A stretch of 64,000 nucleotides of DNA. Origin: Chara braunii. Taxonomy: Eukaryota; Streptophyta; Charophyceae; Charales; Characeae. Shown piece by piece: positions 11,222-21,390 of the stretch. The DNA lies in the NCBI GenBank assembly GCA_003427395.1, contig BFEA01000971.1, positions 96,912-160,911 of the forward strand, given 5' to 3'. The notes beneath the pieces are model-generated. The model worked only from the letters and a program-made list of their open reading frames with translations, made no database searches and had not been told where the DNA came from. Positions within the stretch are counted from its first letter, which is position 1. Each line of letters starts with the position of its first letter. The translations under genes and the position numbers were made by a program.

Positions 11222-12700
11222 TTATTTAGACACTATAATCCGACGGGCTAGCTCAGCTGGGTAACCTCGACCGTAAGGAAAGAGATGAGGGAACATTTTG
11301 GCATCTATAGCGGGATCAAACAGATTACTGAATTTAGACGATGCATGAACAGAAAACAAGAGAGTACGGATATCTGGATCACTTTCTTTATGAAGAATAT
11401 AGTTTTCTATTTCTGTATCTAAAGGTGTATGTGAGAAAATGATCGTTTTTTCGATATATGCAGTTTCTAGAGAACAATCAGCAGTCTGTGTAACTCCTTC
11501 TTGTTCGTTATCAATCGCATCAGCGATGGCTGTATTTGTTGTATCCTCAACAACAATTTCGGGAAAGCAGTCTTCATTATGGTCTGCTATTTTAGCCATC
11601 ATGTTCTTGTCAATATTGACATCCGCATAAAAAGGGTTAAATTGTTTATAAAAAGAAATGAGTTGCAGAACAAAAGCATGTCAAACAGAATTGACATTTT
11701 TCACATGCTGCATTTGTTCATCCGTAAAATGACCAGCAAGGATTATCCGGTATATAGTGTCTTTGTTAAGATGACGTAGGAGAAGCGTCGTTGGAGGCCC
11801 ACAAACAAAAGCAAATGCGATCTAATTGCTCGATGAAACCCCCCGCGCATAATTCTAGTCTCAGCCATGATAGTTACAATGTTTGTCATGATAATTTCAG
11901 GCCACGTAGGCATTGTAATATGTTTAGATATAGTCCCAATAAAGAAACGGTTTGCAATCGTGAATTTCTTAAGGCGAGGTGGGTCTTGATCTTGGAAGAG
12001 TTTTCTTGAGCAAATATAACAAACATAAAAAATAATGGCAGAGGTGTCCAAAGCATCTATGCCACAACGGGAAAGCATGAGGCCGGTGAATGTTGGATGG
12101 ATATCTGAACAGTCGGAATAGGATATCAAAGATTCTGGCAGATGGTGTTCAGGGCAGTGAAGGCAAGCATGCATTCGTATCAAAGCATTGACATCATGCA
12201 GGGAATATATTGATATTGTTGCATGTGGCCAAAAAATATTGCAAACAGCGCAGACCCCCTCAACCTGTCTAGAAGGACTTAACGCTTCTGTCAGCTGTTC
12301 GAGGATGACCTGTTCGGTATCCACAGAAATTCGGCGTAACCCAGACAAGAAGCGATCAGTTGGCACGTGGATTTTGTGGGCCAATGTTTTAAGTTGAGTG
12401 TATTGTATAGGAACTGCATGTTTATCCCAATAGAGTTTTGGACGGACAATCTATTTTAAACGCAATGGCCGTTTAATAGGGGGACATGAGGTGACTAATG
12501 TTGTCAGCATTTTTGTGGAATGTTGTTTGGATTGCCGTGCTTCTCAGCGTGCCTGTGTAGCAGCAGACCGACTTCTGAGACGATGCTCATCAGTTTCGGA
12601 TCGTCGTCGCATGCGATCCTTTTCTCGGCGCTTCTGTAACCGGTTGTTCCTTTCCTGGTCTCTCTCCAGCCGCCCATGTATATAACGAGGTTTGGTAGGG
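11222..12700 (-). pseudogene. Helitron-like N-terminal basic and zinc-binding region
   Basis: On the minus strand an arginine-rich segment, 'SETDEHRLRSRSAATQAR', is interrupted by TGA (12544-12546) where CGA is expected. Frame 12384-11743 follows with CxxC pairs ('CAVC', 'CLHC', 'CYICSRKL') and 'IANRFFIGTIS', as in the N-terminal DUF6570-like part of Helitron proteins. After a shift near 11800 comes 'RIILAGHFTDEQMQHVKNV', a TGA at 11681-11683, 'FYKQFNPFYADVNIDKNM', then 'MFPHLFPYGRGYPAE' in frame 11602-11222. The order matches intact Helitron proteins. Confidence 0.7.
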
Positions 12701-14100
12701 CGAGGTATCTATACAAATCTTTAGAGCAGGTAAACGGTGCAGAAGCAAAAACGCAAGAATCGACTGCATCATTTGAAGATAAGTCATGATAGCCAAAAAG
12801 GAACACATGATAACAACACAACAAAATATCATCGATTTATTCAAAGCATGATGGAACACAAAATGATTTGCCAACGGAAATCAGTCATAGCCTCAGAGAC
12901 ATATTTATTTTATCGTTTTTTTTTTTTTTTTAGAAAAGGGAAAAAATATTTGTCAGTCGCGCAGACGAACAAGCCCCAGCTGCCTGATCAAACTGAGTAT
13001 CTGCACCTTCGTTTCGCAATAGCACACAGGATGGCCGACAATTTGGTTAATGTTGTTGAGAGTGTGGCCATCCGTACACTGACTCCCCATATCTTTAACC
13101 TCAGAAGCCCGCCCTGGAAGTTGTAACCCCCCTGTCTCATTTAAATGCATTATAACCGTTGTTGACTTTCAACCCCCTTCATACCGTAGCATTTGAGACT
13201 TATCAGCAATAAAAGGGGGGAGAGGGGGAAAGGGGCATGATAATTTAGACAAGCAACGTACAGAGATAGTTGAATGCAGATGAATCCGTTTCTTCAAGAA
13301 ATAACTACAATTGTGAGCAAACGTTTGATGACCCGGGCAGAGAGGATCAGGCGGGCACGAGTGTCTGAGTTTGTTTTTTACATCATGGGATTTTGGTGAG
13401 GACAGCAGGACCGCTGTTGGGACGACACTGGCTGGACCAGGGGTGAGTCGTGTCGCTCTGTAACCTACCCGGGTGGGGGTGTGAGGCTAGGGAGAACTCG
13501 ACAGGAAATAAGACAGTCTTGGACAGTTATAGAGAGTTTTGTTTAGCAGTCCGAGGGTTCTAAGAACAGAGAAGGAGAGAGAGAGAGAGAGAGAGAGAGA
13601 TGGACCTGTTTTCCAGCACGTGATGCTCCTCACCAATAGATGGAGACTCTCCCTAGATGTTATCGGTGTCTGCTCTTACGAGCATCCTTAACACTGGAGG
13701 CGCCCCTCCTTTTTTTTTAAACACATTTTGGTATGCGTGTATGACAAAACATGACGAATTCTTATCCGCAATCTTTTTTTGCTTTCTTTTTTCCTGCTCC
13801 TCCTTTCTCCCTGACCTTTGTTTTTGTTTTGATTTCTTTCTTTTGTTACTGACTTTTGAACAGTAATTATAAGGATGAAACGTGTCAAATCCAAGGCCGT
13901 CGGAGTGGCTCGGGGCGACTTGCATGGCTGGTCCCTCTCCCTCCCTGCAAAAAAGAAAAGCACGGTTATAGTAGACATGGACTCGAACAGAGCATGTTGT
14001 CCGGCCGAACATGCGTCCAGGAGAATCCGGAGACCAAAAAAATGGGAAAAAAAAAAAGAAAAAAAGAAAAAAAAGAGAAGATAAGGAAACACAAAGGTTA
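12701..14100. other. no recognisable gene
   Basis: The interval contains short T and GA runs (about 13577-13600) and A-rich stretches near 14039-14080, with no recognisable protein domain or RNA gene. The right-hand (5') end of the Helitron-like element should lie in or near here. I could not identify a terminal TC or any target-site signal. Confidence 0.5.
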
Positions 14101-14234
14101 TAAAATGTTTACAGACAGGGAGTAGATCGGGCCATACCTACCTCAAGGTAGTATCGAGCCTATGGACTTCCCTTTCTTTTTTTCTCTCTCTCTTCCTTCC
14201 TTTCTTTTTCTTTCTTCCTCTCTTTCTCTTGGTG

Positions 14235-14307
<73 letters not shown>

Positions 14308-14367
14308 NNNNNNNNNNNNNNNNNNNNNNNNNNNNNNNNNNNNNNNNNNNNNNNNNNNNNNNNNNNN

Positions 14368-14407
<40 letters not shown>

Positions 14408-14430
14408 TTTTTTCTTTCTTTCTCTCTCTC
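14005..14430 (+). repeat. repeat family copy with long (TC)n, interrupted by 60-N gap
   Basis: The left part ('catgcgtccaggagaatccgg', here cited in part, then an A-rich run) and the right part ('gggccatacctacctcaagg') recur at 16225-16410. The right part recurs again near 16940-16990, and each copy leads into (TC)n. The (TC)n here contains the gap 14308-14367. The arrangement of fixed segment, A-run, fixed segment and CT tail suggests a short retroelement or a composite of two. Confidence 0.55.
14308..14367. other. assembly gap (60 N)
   Basis: Sixty unspecified bases inside a (TC)n tract, so the true length of the microsatellite is unknown. Confidence 0.99.
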
Positions 14431-14435
14431 TCTCC

Positions 14436-14535
14436 CCTGTGGCGAATGCGGGTGTGAGTGTGAGCGCATTGCCTGTGGTGTTCGGGAGAGTGCTGGCCTT
14501 GAGAGAGGCGGAAGAAAATGAAAAGGAAGGCGCAT
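14436..14535 (+). repeat. truncated SINE body fragment
   Basis: The segment 'gtggcgaatgcgggtgtgag' through 'gatgaaaaggaaggcgca' (with small changes) is the same module found at about 15121-15215 and 15322-15420. It is a detached fragment of the tRNA-derived SINE described at 14960-15640. Confidence 0.7.
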
Positions 14536-14959
14536 GAACACACGAATATGCATAAGCATACACGAACACACACACCCACGCTTTCAAATGCTGCTTTCGT
14601 GTTGTCAGTATTAGCTCTCGCACTTCTGGATGACAAGAAACGGGGCGACTAGCTGTGGACTCATTATGAATGCAGGGAGCGGCTCTCACAACATCCCGGT
14701 CTTGACCTCCAGCATTGGCGGGGTAAACGTCGTCGATGAAATGCAGCGCTTTGCTTATTTGAACTGAAACCAGGATGAAATACAAAATTCATGGCCGACT
14801 GGATTGATGGATTAAGAGCAGGCGGACGGACAAGTGGACAGTGTTTTCTTTTTCTGCAAGGCCCGGGCAGAGAGAGAAGACTAATCAGGATGCGACAAGG
14901 ATGTATTTATATGCAATTCTCTTTTCCCTGTTTTTTTTTTTGTAGATGGCTATATACTT

Positions 14960-15640
14960 CTAAATTTCAGCGCCAATTCAGCGACCCCGCTGAATTGGTA
15001 AAGCAAGCAAGTGGCATTCGGGAGGTGGTGGGTTCGATGTGCATGATAGCCCGAGCCAGACTTGGTACCAACCAGCGGAGATAGTCGGCTTGAGCTTGCT
15101 GGTCATTATCAGTTAGCTCTGTGGCCAACGCGGGTGCGAGTGTGACCAGGTTGAGTGTGGTGTGTGGGAGAGTGTTGGCCTTGAGAAAGGCGGAAGAAGA
15201 TGAAAAGGAAGGCGCAGGCACTAGCAAAACGGTCGGTCTTTGTGTTAGTCGGCCCGGGGCAGACTTGGTGCCAACCAGCGGAGATAGTCAGCTTGAGCTT
15301 GCTGGTCATTATCAGTTAGGTATGTGGCCAACGCGGGTGCGAGTGTGTCTGGGTTGCGTGTGGTGTGTGGGAGAGTGTTGGCCTTGAGAGAGACGGAAGA
15401 AGATGAAAAGGAAGGCGCAGTCACTGGCAAAACGGTCGGTCTTTGTGTTAGTTGGGCCCCCACTGGTGGGCCCAACCCTGCATCTCAAGCCCCCAGGGCA
15501 AGGGGCAACATCCAGTATCGCCTTCCCTGTGAGAGGTAACTATGTTGCCAGGGGTCCCTTGCATAAGGGCCAACATCTCGTATCCCCTTAACTGCGAGAG
15601 GTGATTATGTTGACAGGGGTCCATGATTCTTAATATGTTA
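14960..15640 (+). repeat. tRNA-derived SINE with duplicated body
   Basis: The head (about 14975-15045) has a tRNA-like B box 'ggttcgatgtgc'. The body starting 'ccaaccagcggagatagtc' occurs twice, at about 15070-15245 and 15270-15465, each ending in 'aaaacggtcggtctttgtg'. The tail holds the palindrome 'gggcccccactggtgggccc' and two roughly 60-bp repeats ending '...tgttg.caggggtcc' (about 15499-15625). A full-length relative lies inverted at 34600-35105 with the same head, body, palindrome and tail order, which supports one family. Confidence 0.75.
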
Positions 15641-16224
15641 TGATTATGGTATGCTGACAGAGTTTTCAGGTTCAGGGGTCATCAGGATAAGGGTCAAGTT
15701 TTAGCCATTTTTGTTTTTGGATTTCAGCCCAAAATCTAAACCTGAGTCGGGTGATGTTCCCATTTCCCCCCCCCTTCTCGGATCATTTGTTGATGATTCC
15801 CCCCGACTTCTCCTTTCATGTATGGCACGGTAATCAAATGAGCAAAACCTTTTTGTGAAAAAAATAGAAAAAGGATTTTGATAGAACACACTGGACAACT
15901 GAAACCCGGCAGTCGAGGAGAGAAGGCAAACCATTACATGGGCTATGCTAATTTGTTCTATATTTCACTGGTTTTCCACTTCCCAAACTCCATAACCGGC
16001 CAAAGACAACTTTAAGATGAATATTTAGCAGAATCAAGACCAGCCATTCGAGAGGGAGAATGAGTGTAGGAGGTACATGCAATGAATTTTCTTTTTCTTT
16101 TTTTTTCCCCTTATGCCTAGGCTATGTTAATGTGCTCATTTTTTTAACCAATTTTTGGCTTTCAAAAGATTAGCAGAACCAAGATTGGGCAGTTGAGGGT
16201 GGGAAAGGGGGTGCCTATCACACA
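15641..16224. other. no recognisable gene
   Basis: Unique-looking AT-rich sequence without a domain or RNA gene that I recognise on either strand. Confidence 0.5.
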
Positions 16225-16254
16225 ACGGATGTGCATCCACGAAAATCCGGATGG

Positions 16255-16336
<82 letters not shown>

Positions 16337-16430
16337 TTTACAGACAAGGATTGGATTGGGCCATACGTACTTCAAGGCAGTATTTAGTCTGTGCACCTCT
16401 CTCTCTTTCTCTCTCTCTCTCCCTCTCTTC
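16225..16430 (+). repeat. repeat family copy with 80-nt A-run and (TC)n
   Basis: Second copy of the family seen at 14005-14430: 'tgcatccacgaaaatccgg', an uninterrupted A-run at about 16255-16334, then 'gggccatacgtacttcaagg' and (CT)n. A third partial copy (about 16940-17038) carries only the right-hand part and a long (CT)n. The A-run length is probably not reliable. Confidence 0.6.
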
Positions 16431-16939
16431 AGTACGAGCCGTACTCTGAATGATTGTTTCCCATGCGAAGACTACACGCGCGGACTTCAAGATGATGCAT
16501 GTAACTCTCCACGTTGTGGAAATGAACTCAACATATTAGAGTTTTTGAAAAAACAATGAAACAAGAAGCATCACACGGGGAAGGCGTGAGGGCAGACAAC
16601 ACACAGACACATAAGGCGGAGAAGAGACAACAAGCAGTAGGCAATCGAAGTACAAGTATGACAAACAAAATAACAGAAAACATAAAAGTTGATGATCAAA
16701 GATTGTTTCATCGGAGTTCCATCGACTCATCAAGAGCCTGAACTCTGGACAATCTGTAGAATGCCCGTATTGATGGTTCAGGTCATAAACAAGATAAATG
16801 GTGGAACGTGGTCATGCCAAAACCTTTTTGGTTTTGAGCGCCCGAAGTTTTGCCGTTTCGTATTGCACTCCCAAACTTTTTCAATGTGGGTACTATCAGC
16901 TGACATCGTTTCAATGGAACCTATTGGTTTATGGATATT

Positions 16940-16980
16940 GATTAAGCCATACGTACCTCAAGGCAATATCCAGCATGTGC

Positions 16981-17042
<62 letters not shown>

Positions 17043-17342
17043 CTTTCTCTCTTTCTCCCCCTCTCTCCCTTTTTGTGTATGTATTTGCCTGTTTGCCTGA
17101 CCCATAAACAACACCAGATTCGTGGTGATGCAGAAGAGGCAGAGGGAGATACGGTGATGACAAAATAATGTTCGCACTGGTTCATGAATCCGGTGCAAAA
17201 GGAGCGGAAGATTCATAATCCGGGTAAGAATAGGCGAAGAGAGTGGGGGCCACAACATGAATTTCAAAGTGTCTTTCACCAAAGTTGAAGAAGTAGTACT
17301 TAGAAATAATACGAAGAGGAAAAAAAACATACATAAAAGTGA

Positions 17343-17382
<40 letters not shown>

Positions 17383-17390
17383 AGCCGGCG
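16940..17390. repeat. third copy of CT-tailed repeat plus (GT)n/(GA)n
   Basis: 'aagccatacgtacctcaagg' leads into (CT)n at about 16983-17038; (GT)n then (GA)n follow at about 17341-17383. No gene is visible between them. Confidence 0.7.
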
Positions 17391-18164
17391 AGCAAGCCAA
17401 CCATAAACGTCTAAAGGAAGACATTGACGCAAGCAAGCACCATACAAACAAGTGATCGACCAAAAACGCGAAGCGACTTCACACCAATTATGTATTGTAA
17501 GTAATATATCATGTCATAATACGATCAAGGAAAATGCATGAAATAATTTTCAATGTCGAAAAACAATCATGCTGTCGATGACAAGGCAAAACATATCAAG
17601 CTTTCAAAAAATGTTGTTGGTTTTTTATAACTTGCTTCAAAATTATAGCGAGCGAAATTTGATTTTCGCACCTTTTGCAAGACAAATCTTAAACCACATA
17701 TACTTGTACTCGTTGTTTGTATTTACTTAACGGTGCGTGGAAATGACAACGGCGGTAAACCAAACGCAACAGACCTAATGACACATCTCCAAAACTTTGG
17801 TATATCTATTACGGAGTACCGTCATTGAAGCAACGGGCAAAAGTTAAAACAAATGGAAGATGACCTTCACACCTATTCTAATATACAAAATCCAAAACTA
17901 TATATTATTTTCATCTACAGTAATAATCTGTTGTCGAATACATAGTTGCTAAAGATTAAAAGGCACAACAAACGCACAACGGTCCTCATACCTATTCTGA
18001 TGTACCTTACGTGGAACGTTGTACTACTGCATACATGGTTCGCTCTTTGGTGGACCACAAAAACATCCATATTCAGCTTAAAAGAATTATCGATGTTTTT
18101 CAACCCGTAACATTCATGTATCCAGTGGGTTACCATCAGAACATATCTAGTACCCAACTTGTTG
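17391..18164. other. no recognisable gene
   Basis: AT-rich sequence with no domain I can identify. The minus-strand ORF reaching to 17915 looks like read-through beyond the end of the coding-like segment at 18165. Confidence 0.45.
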
Positions 18165-19086
18165 CTAATGTTCTGTTTTGTGTTTCTTTGCCAGAGCTGC
18201 CAAAACGACACCATCGTCTTCCGCATTTGTTGTAATAGAAGCAACATATGAATCTCGGTCATTCTGTACTCCACAGTGAGGCGCAGAAGTACATGGCCCA
18301 TCAATCTGCTTTGCCAGTCCAGGTGTGCCCTTCTTATTTTGCAGACCATTTTCCACTTGCAGACGCTCTTCATTACTGGACAATGTCGACTTGCGTTTCA
18401 TGGAAGCCACCATTTTCACTGCGGTTTGTTTCCCATCATCCCCTGCACCCTTAGCTTTTATGCTTTCTGTTTTTAAGTCTACAAAAATAATATGTGTCAT
18501 TTTCGATGGAACCCCCGAAATGGTACCGGCGACAGATGCCACAGACAAACCTGGCTCGGGTTCGGGTATTCGAACCGGAATTTTTGTTTGGAACATGATC
18601 TGGAAGTTGAGGTTGTGGATCCATGTATCGCATGTTTGTGTTGAAACAACCAATCTCTGGAGTGTCAAAGCGCTTGTGCTTTGTGGTGCGGCGAAATGTA
18701 AGTACTTGTCCAACGGGTGGCCAAGCATGTGTTGAAGGGTAATCGTACACTGTTCCTTTATGTAATAATGGCAGAATGTCATTTCGGGTATTGTTATACA
18801 CGGTATCCAAGATTGTGTGAACAACTTCGACAGCTTTAGGTTCATCTAGATTTGCCAGATAGATATCTAGCATACGTTTTCCATTATACTCTCGTATCAG
18901 ACAGTGTACCACAAGATCTTTTTGAGCCACATTAGCCTCAGGGTCTTTATCTGGTTTGTCAATATATTCGTCCAACTCTCTGGCAGTAGTATGCATGAAT
19001 CGAGGGATAAGAGCTTCACGTTCAGCCGAAACAGGCAGCTGGTCAAACAGTCGTGGAGGAATACGTGCAGCGTTGGGGTTGTTCAT
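18165..19086 (-). pseudogene. unrecognised protein, copy 1 of a paired domain, frame-broken
   Basis: From ATG at 19086 the frame reads 'MNNPNAARIPPRLFDQLPVS' and runs to about 18570, including 'NDILPLLHKGTVYDYPS' and 'WPPVGQVLTF'. Natural-looking, lysine-rich and polar protein sequence then continues in a different frame ('IIFVDLKTESIKAKGAGDD' and on, ending 'LAKKHKTEH' at 18165). A shift at about 18560-18600 joins them; it could be an indel or a small unrecognised intron. The core resembles the neighbouring copy at 19331-19802. I do not recognise the family. An OB-fold, as in RPA-like proteins carried by plant Helitrons, is one untested idea given the upstream position on the same strand. 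Confidence 0.4.
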
Positions 19087-19330
19087 GTTGTCTGCACAAA
19101 CAAATATTCACCCGTCAAAACACCGTCCCATAACACAAAAAACGAACATGTACATAAGCCCCATGACCATTAATATGGTCGCAAAAATGCAGACTGCAAT
19201 GTCGGCATCTTGGAAACATAAAGACAAAGCAGAAAAAAAAGATATGGAGAATTGTGTTACAACCTCTTACCAACCATCTCTATTACCCCTGCAGCTCCTC
19301 GTCTATCGCCTGTTCACCAAATAGTCCCCT

Positions 19331-19802
19331 TCAGACGAAGTATATAGAAAGCATACTGAATCCCCAAAGAAGCAATGGGCTTATAGCTTGCCTGCCGGTA
19401 CCCAACTCTTTATATGGGCAACATAAATTTTCAGGTGAAACCCCGTGTTCGAATTGAGCTCGTATACATATGGCGATATTCAGCAGTGAAACACGGTCGT
19501 CCGGATCAACAACAATATGCATGATTGGATGTTCGCCACAGACTAACACGGTCGCCCACTTCTGGGAGAGTCCGGCGTGGAGGATAATTGTACACAACTG
19601 CTTCCCGAAAACACGGAATGATAGCATCAAGAATGTCACAATGACCGTTTGCAAGGATATCATGAAAGCGATGCGCATGTTGTGACATATTATCGTCAAG
19701 AAGAAGAAAACACAATGTACATGTGAATTCGTTCTCATCAATCCGGGCATTAACGACAATGCCGCTTTGAACGACATTACAGGGTGACAGAAAGAAAGTC
19801 AT
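19331..19802 (-). pseudogene. unrecognised protein, copy 2 of a paired domain, frame-broken
   Basis: The frame from 19802 gives 'GIVVNARIDENEFTCTLCFL', then 'CDILDAIIPCFREAVVYNYP' and 'LPEVGDRV'. After a shift near 19550 the other frame gives 'VCGEHPIMHIVVDPDDRVSL'. Aligned to copy 1 the shared pattern is xVV..xI, then DIL..x, V-Y-[DN]-Y-P, then L/W-P-x-V-G. The two are about 250 nt apart on the same strand, which suggests an ancient tandem duplication. Function unknown. Confidence 0.35.
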
Positions 19803-21317
19803 AATGTAAGTTTCGAGTTATGCTGTCGTGGTGTGCAGAATTCAGCGAACACCCATGGCGCTGCAAAAACGGCAACCACAGCAATAAACAAGCATCCAAC
19901 AGAAAAATTCCCACGAGAAATTAAAGTTGAAAAACATTTCATTCAAAAAAAATCCTTCATATTTATAAATTATCATTCCAATGTACGTCCATTTCTAAAA
20001 TTTTCAGTTTTATTTGATAAGTTCCCGTCTAAATATGAGCTTTCCCTTCCAACTACATCTATTTGTTCAAGATGGAATGAAAATCTGGATGAGTTTATGA
20101 AATGTCTTAATTCAACTTTCATTCTACTATAACAAATACCTTCTAATTTAGATTGGATTAACCCATTTATGACTGAAAATCCTTACATAGAATGACAGTC
20201 CAATTAAAATATTTCATGAACTCATCCAGACTTTTATTCCATCTCTAGCATGCAGTTCAAATAAAAAGGGATACCCCATTCTTGGAATGAAAGTTTTCAA
20301 GTAAGACAAAATAAAATAAAATTGGAATGACATTTTTTAAGATGGAATGAAAATTTAGAATTTAGAATGTAATTTTACTATAGAATGATTATTTAATTTT
20401 GGGAATTTTTTCTGTTGTCACAATTGAAAATCTAAGATAGAATGATATACTGGCAGAAAGTAAGGCATGCATATGACAGGCAAACGTGACGCCAACGAGG
20501 GGGCAAAAGTCTGATAAACCAACGGACTCAGTTCAGTTGGCACATCCGTCAACTGCCTAAAAACAACCATAAGTTGATAAATCTAGAGAGTGTGAAATGA
20601 ACAGAACAACGTTATGAATTACCTCGAGCCGTGACTATGTTTCAAAGCCAACGCCGTTTGGAAAATCGAAAAAAGAAAAAAACGAAGGGATCATAGACAA
20701 TAATAACAACATGCAATGAAAGTTTCTCACGATCGATCAGCGGTTCATTCAGTTGAACGTGGTCGGATTTTTAGTCGAATACTTGCTACCTACTTATAAA
20801 AGACCACAGTCAGGTACAAGTTGATCGATAGCCAGTAATCCTACGATAACCGCCTCTTCCTAAAAAAGGAGGAAAAAAAAACACACAATGAAGTGCAAGC
20901 CAATCTATGATCCGCAATCATATGACAAACATCCCTTCCCAAAAAGAAGAGAAAAAAAAAAGGCCACAACCGGACCGAAATTGATTGATGATCAGTCATC
21001 ATACGACAACTATCCCTTCTAAAAAAGAAAAAAAAAAAAAAAGGAAAAAAAAAGGCTACAATGCTGACTGACCAAGGACTGACCAGTTGAATGATAATAC
21101 CTCAAAGTTGTCGTCTTTTAAAATTTGATTTTAGGGGGGGCAAAAAGAGGAAGAGAACAAAAAAATAAAACAAGAACGACACGTGACATGTCTTCGTGCC
21201 ACAGAAGCAGGTAGACATACAAGAGAAGAAAAATAAAGACATACAAGACAGCGATGCTAAGTCTACATATCATGCAAGGAGGTGGATATGGCGGATATTT
21301 TTTTCTTCTTTTTTTCT
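19803..21317. other. AT-rich region, no recognisable gene
   Basis: AT-rich DNA in which short phrases such as 'tagaatga', 'tggaatgaaaat' and 'catttctaaaattttcag' recur between 19980 and 20450. 20860-21060 holds three related purine-rich segments ('ctatcccttctaaaaaagaa' type). No protein or RNA gene is visible. Confidence 0.5.
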
Positions 21318-21386
21318 AAGCATGCGATCCTTGCACAGGGGCCATGGTAATCTTCTCTATATCATTCCTACTTTCACGGATGTTCA
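21318..21386 (-). ncRNA. U6 snRNA-derived sequence (pseudogene)
   Basis: On the minus strand, 'gaacatccgtgaaa', 'gatatagagaagatta', 'ccatggcccctgtgcaagga' match the central U6 core (ACAGAGA-box region and the conserved 'catggcccctgcgcaagga'). Departures include 'atatagaga' for the ACAGAGA box and loss of the proper 3' end. It is most likely a retrocopy rather than a functional gene. Confidence 0.8.
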
Positions 21387-21390
21387 TTTT

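Larger units (their letters stand above)
2989..12700 (-). mobile_element. decayed Helitron-like element (Rep-helicase plus two Ulp1-like domains)
   Basis: Read on the minus strand, the fragments appear in the order of a RepHel protein. First comes a basic N-terminus with CxxC pairs (12.7-11.7 kb), then an N domain with 'FPHLFPYG' (about 11.3 kb). A HUH motif follows (H-L-H, 10543-10551), then the Rep tyrosine motif 'YYSCRYVTK' (9733-9759). Last are a PIF1-like helicase (8.3-6.7 kb) and two Ulp1-like peptidase domains (6.3-5.6 and 4.1-3.0 kb). HUH Rep plus PIF1 helicase in one reading direction is diagnostic of Helitrons. In-frame stops and frameshifts throughout make it non-autonomous. Neither the 5' TC end nor the 3' hairpin/CTRR end was located, so the boundaries are minimal. 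That the peptidase domains belong to the same element is inferred from strand and spacing. Confidence 0.75.

Noticed and set aside
13653-14125. Lysine-rich overlapping ORFs on both strands
   Set aside because: They are A/T-run translations without conserved motifs.
14138-14785. Long RE-repeat ORFs crossing the N gap
   Set aside because: Produced by (TC)n and Ns, and they extend only because Ns contain no stops.
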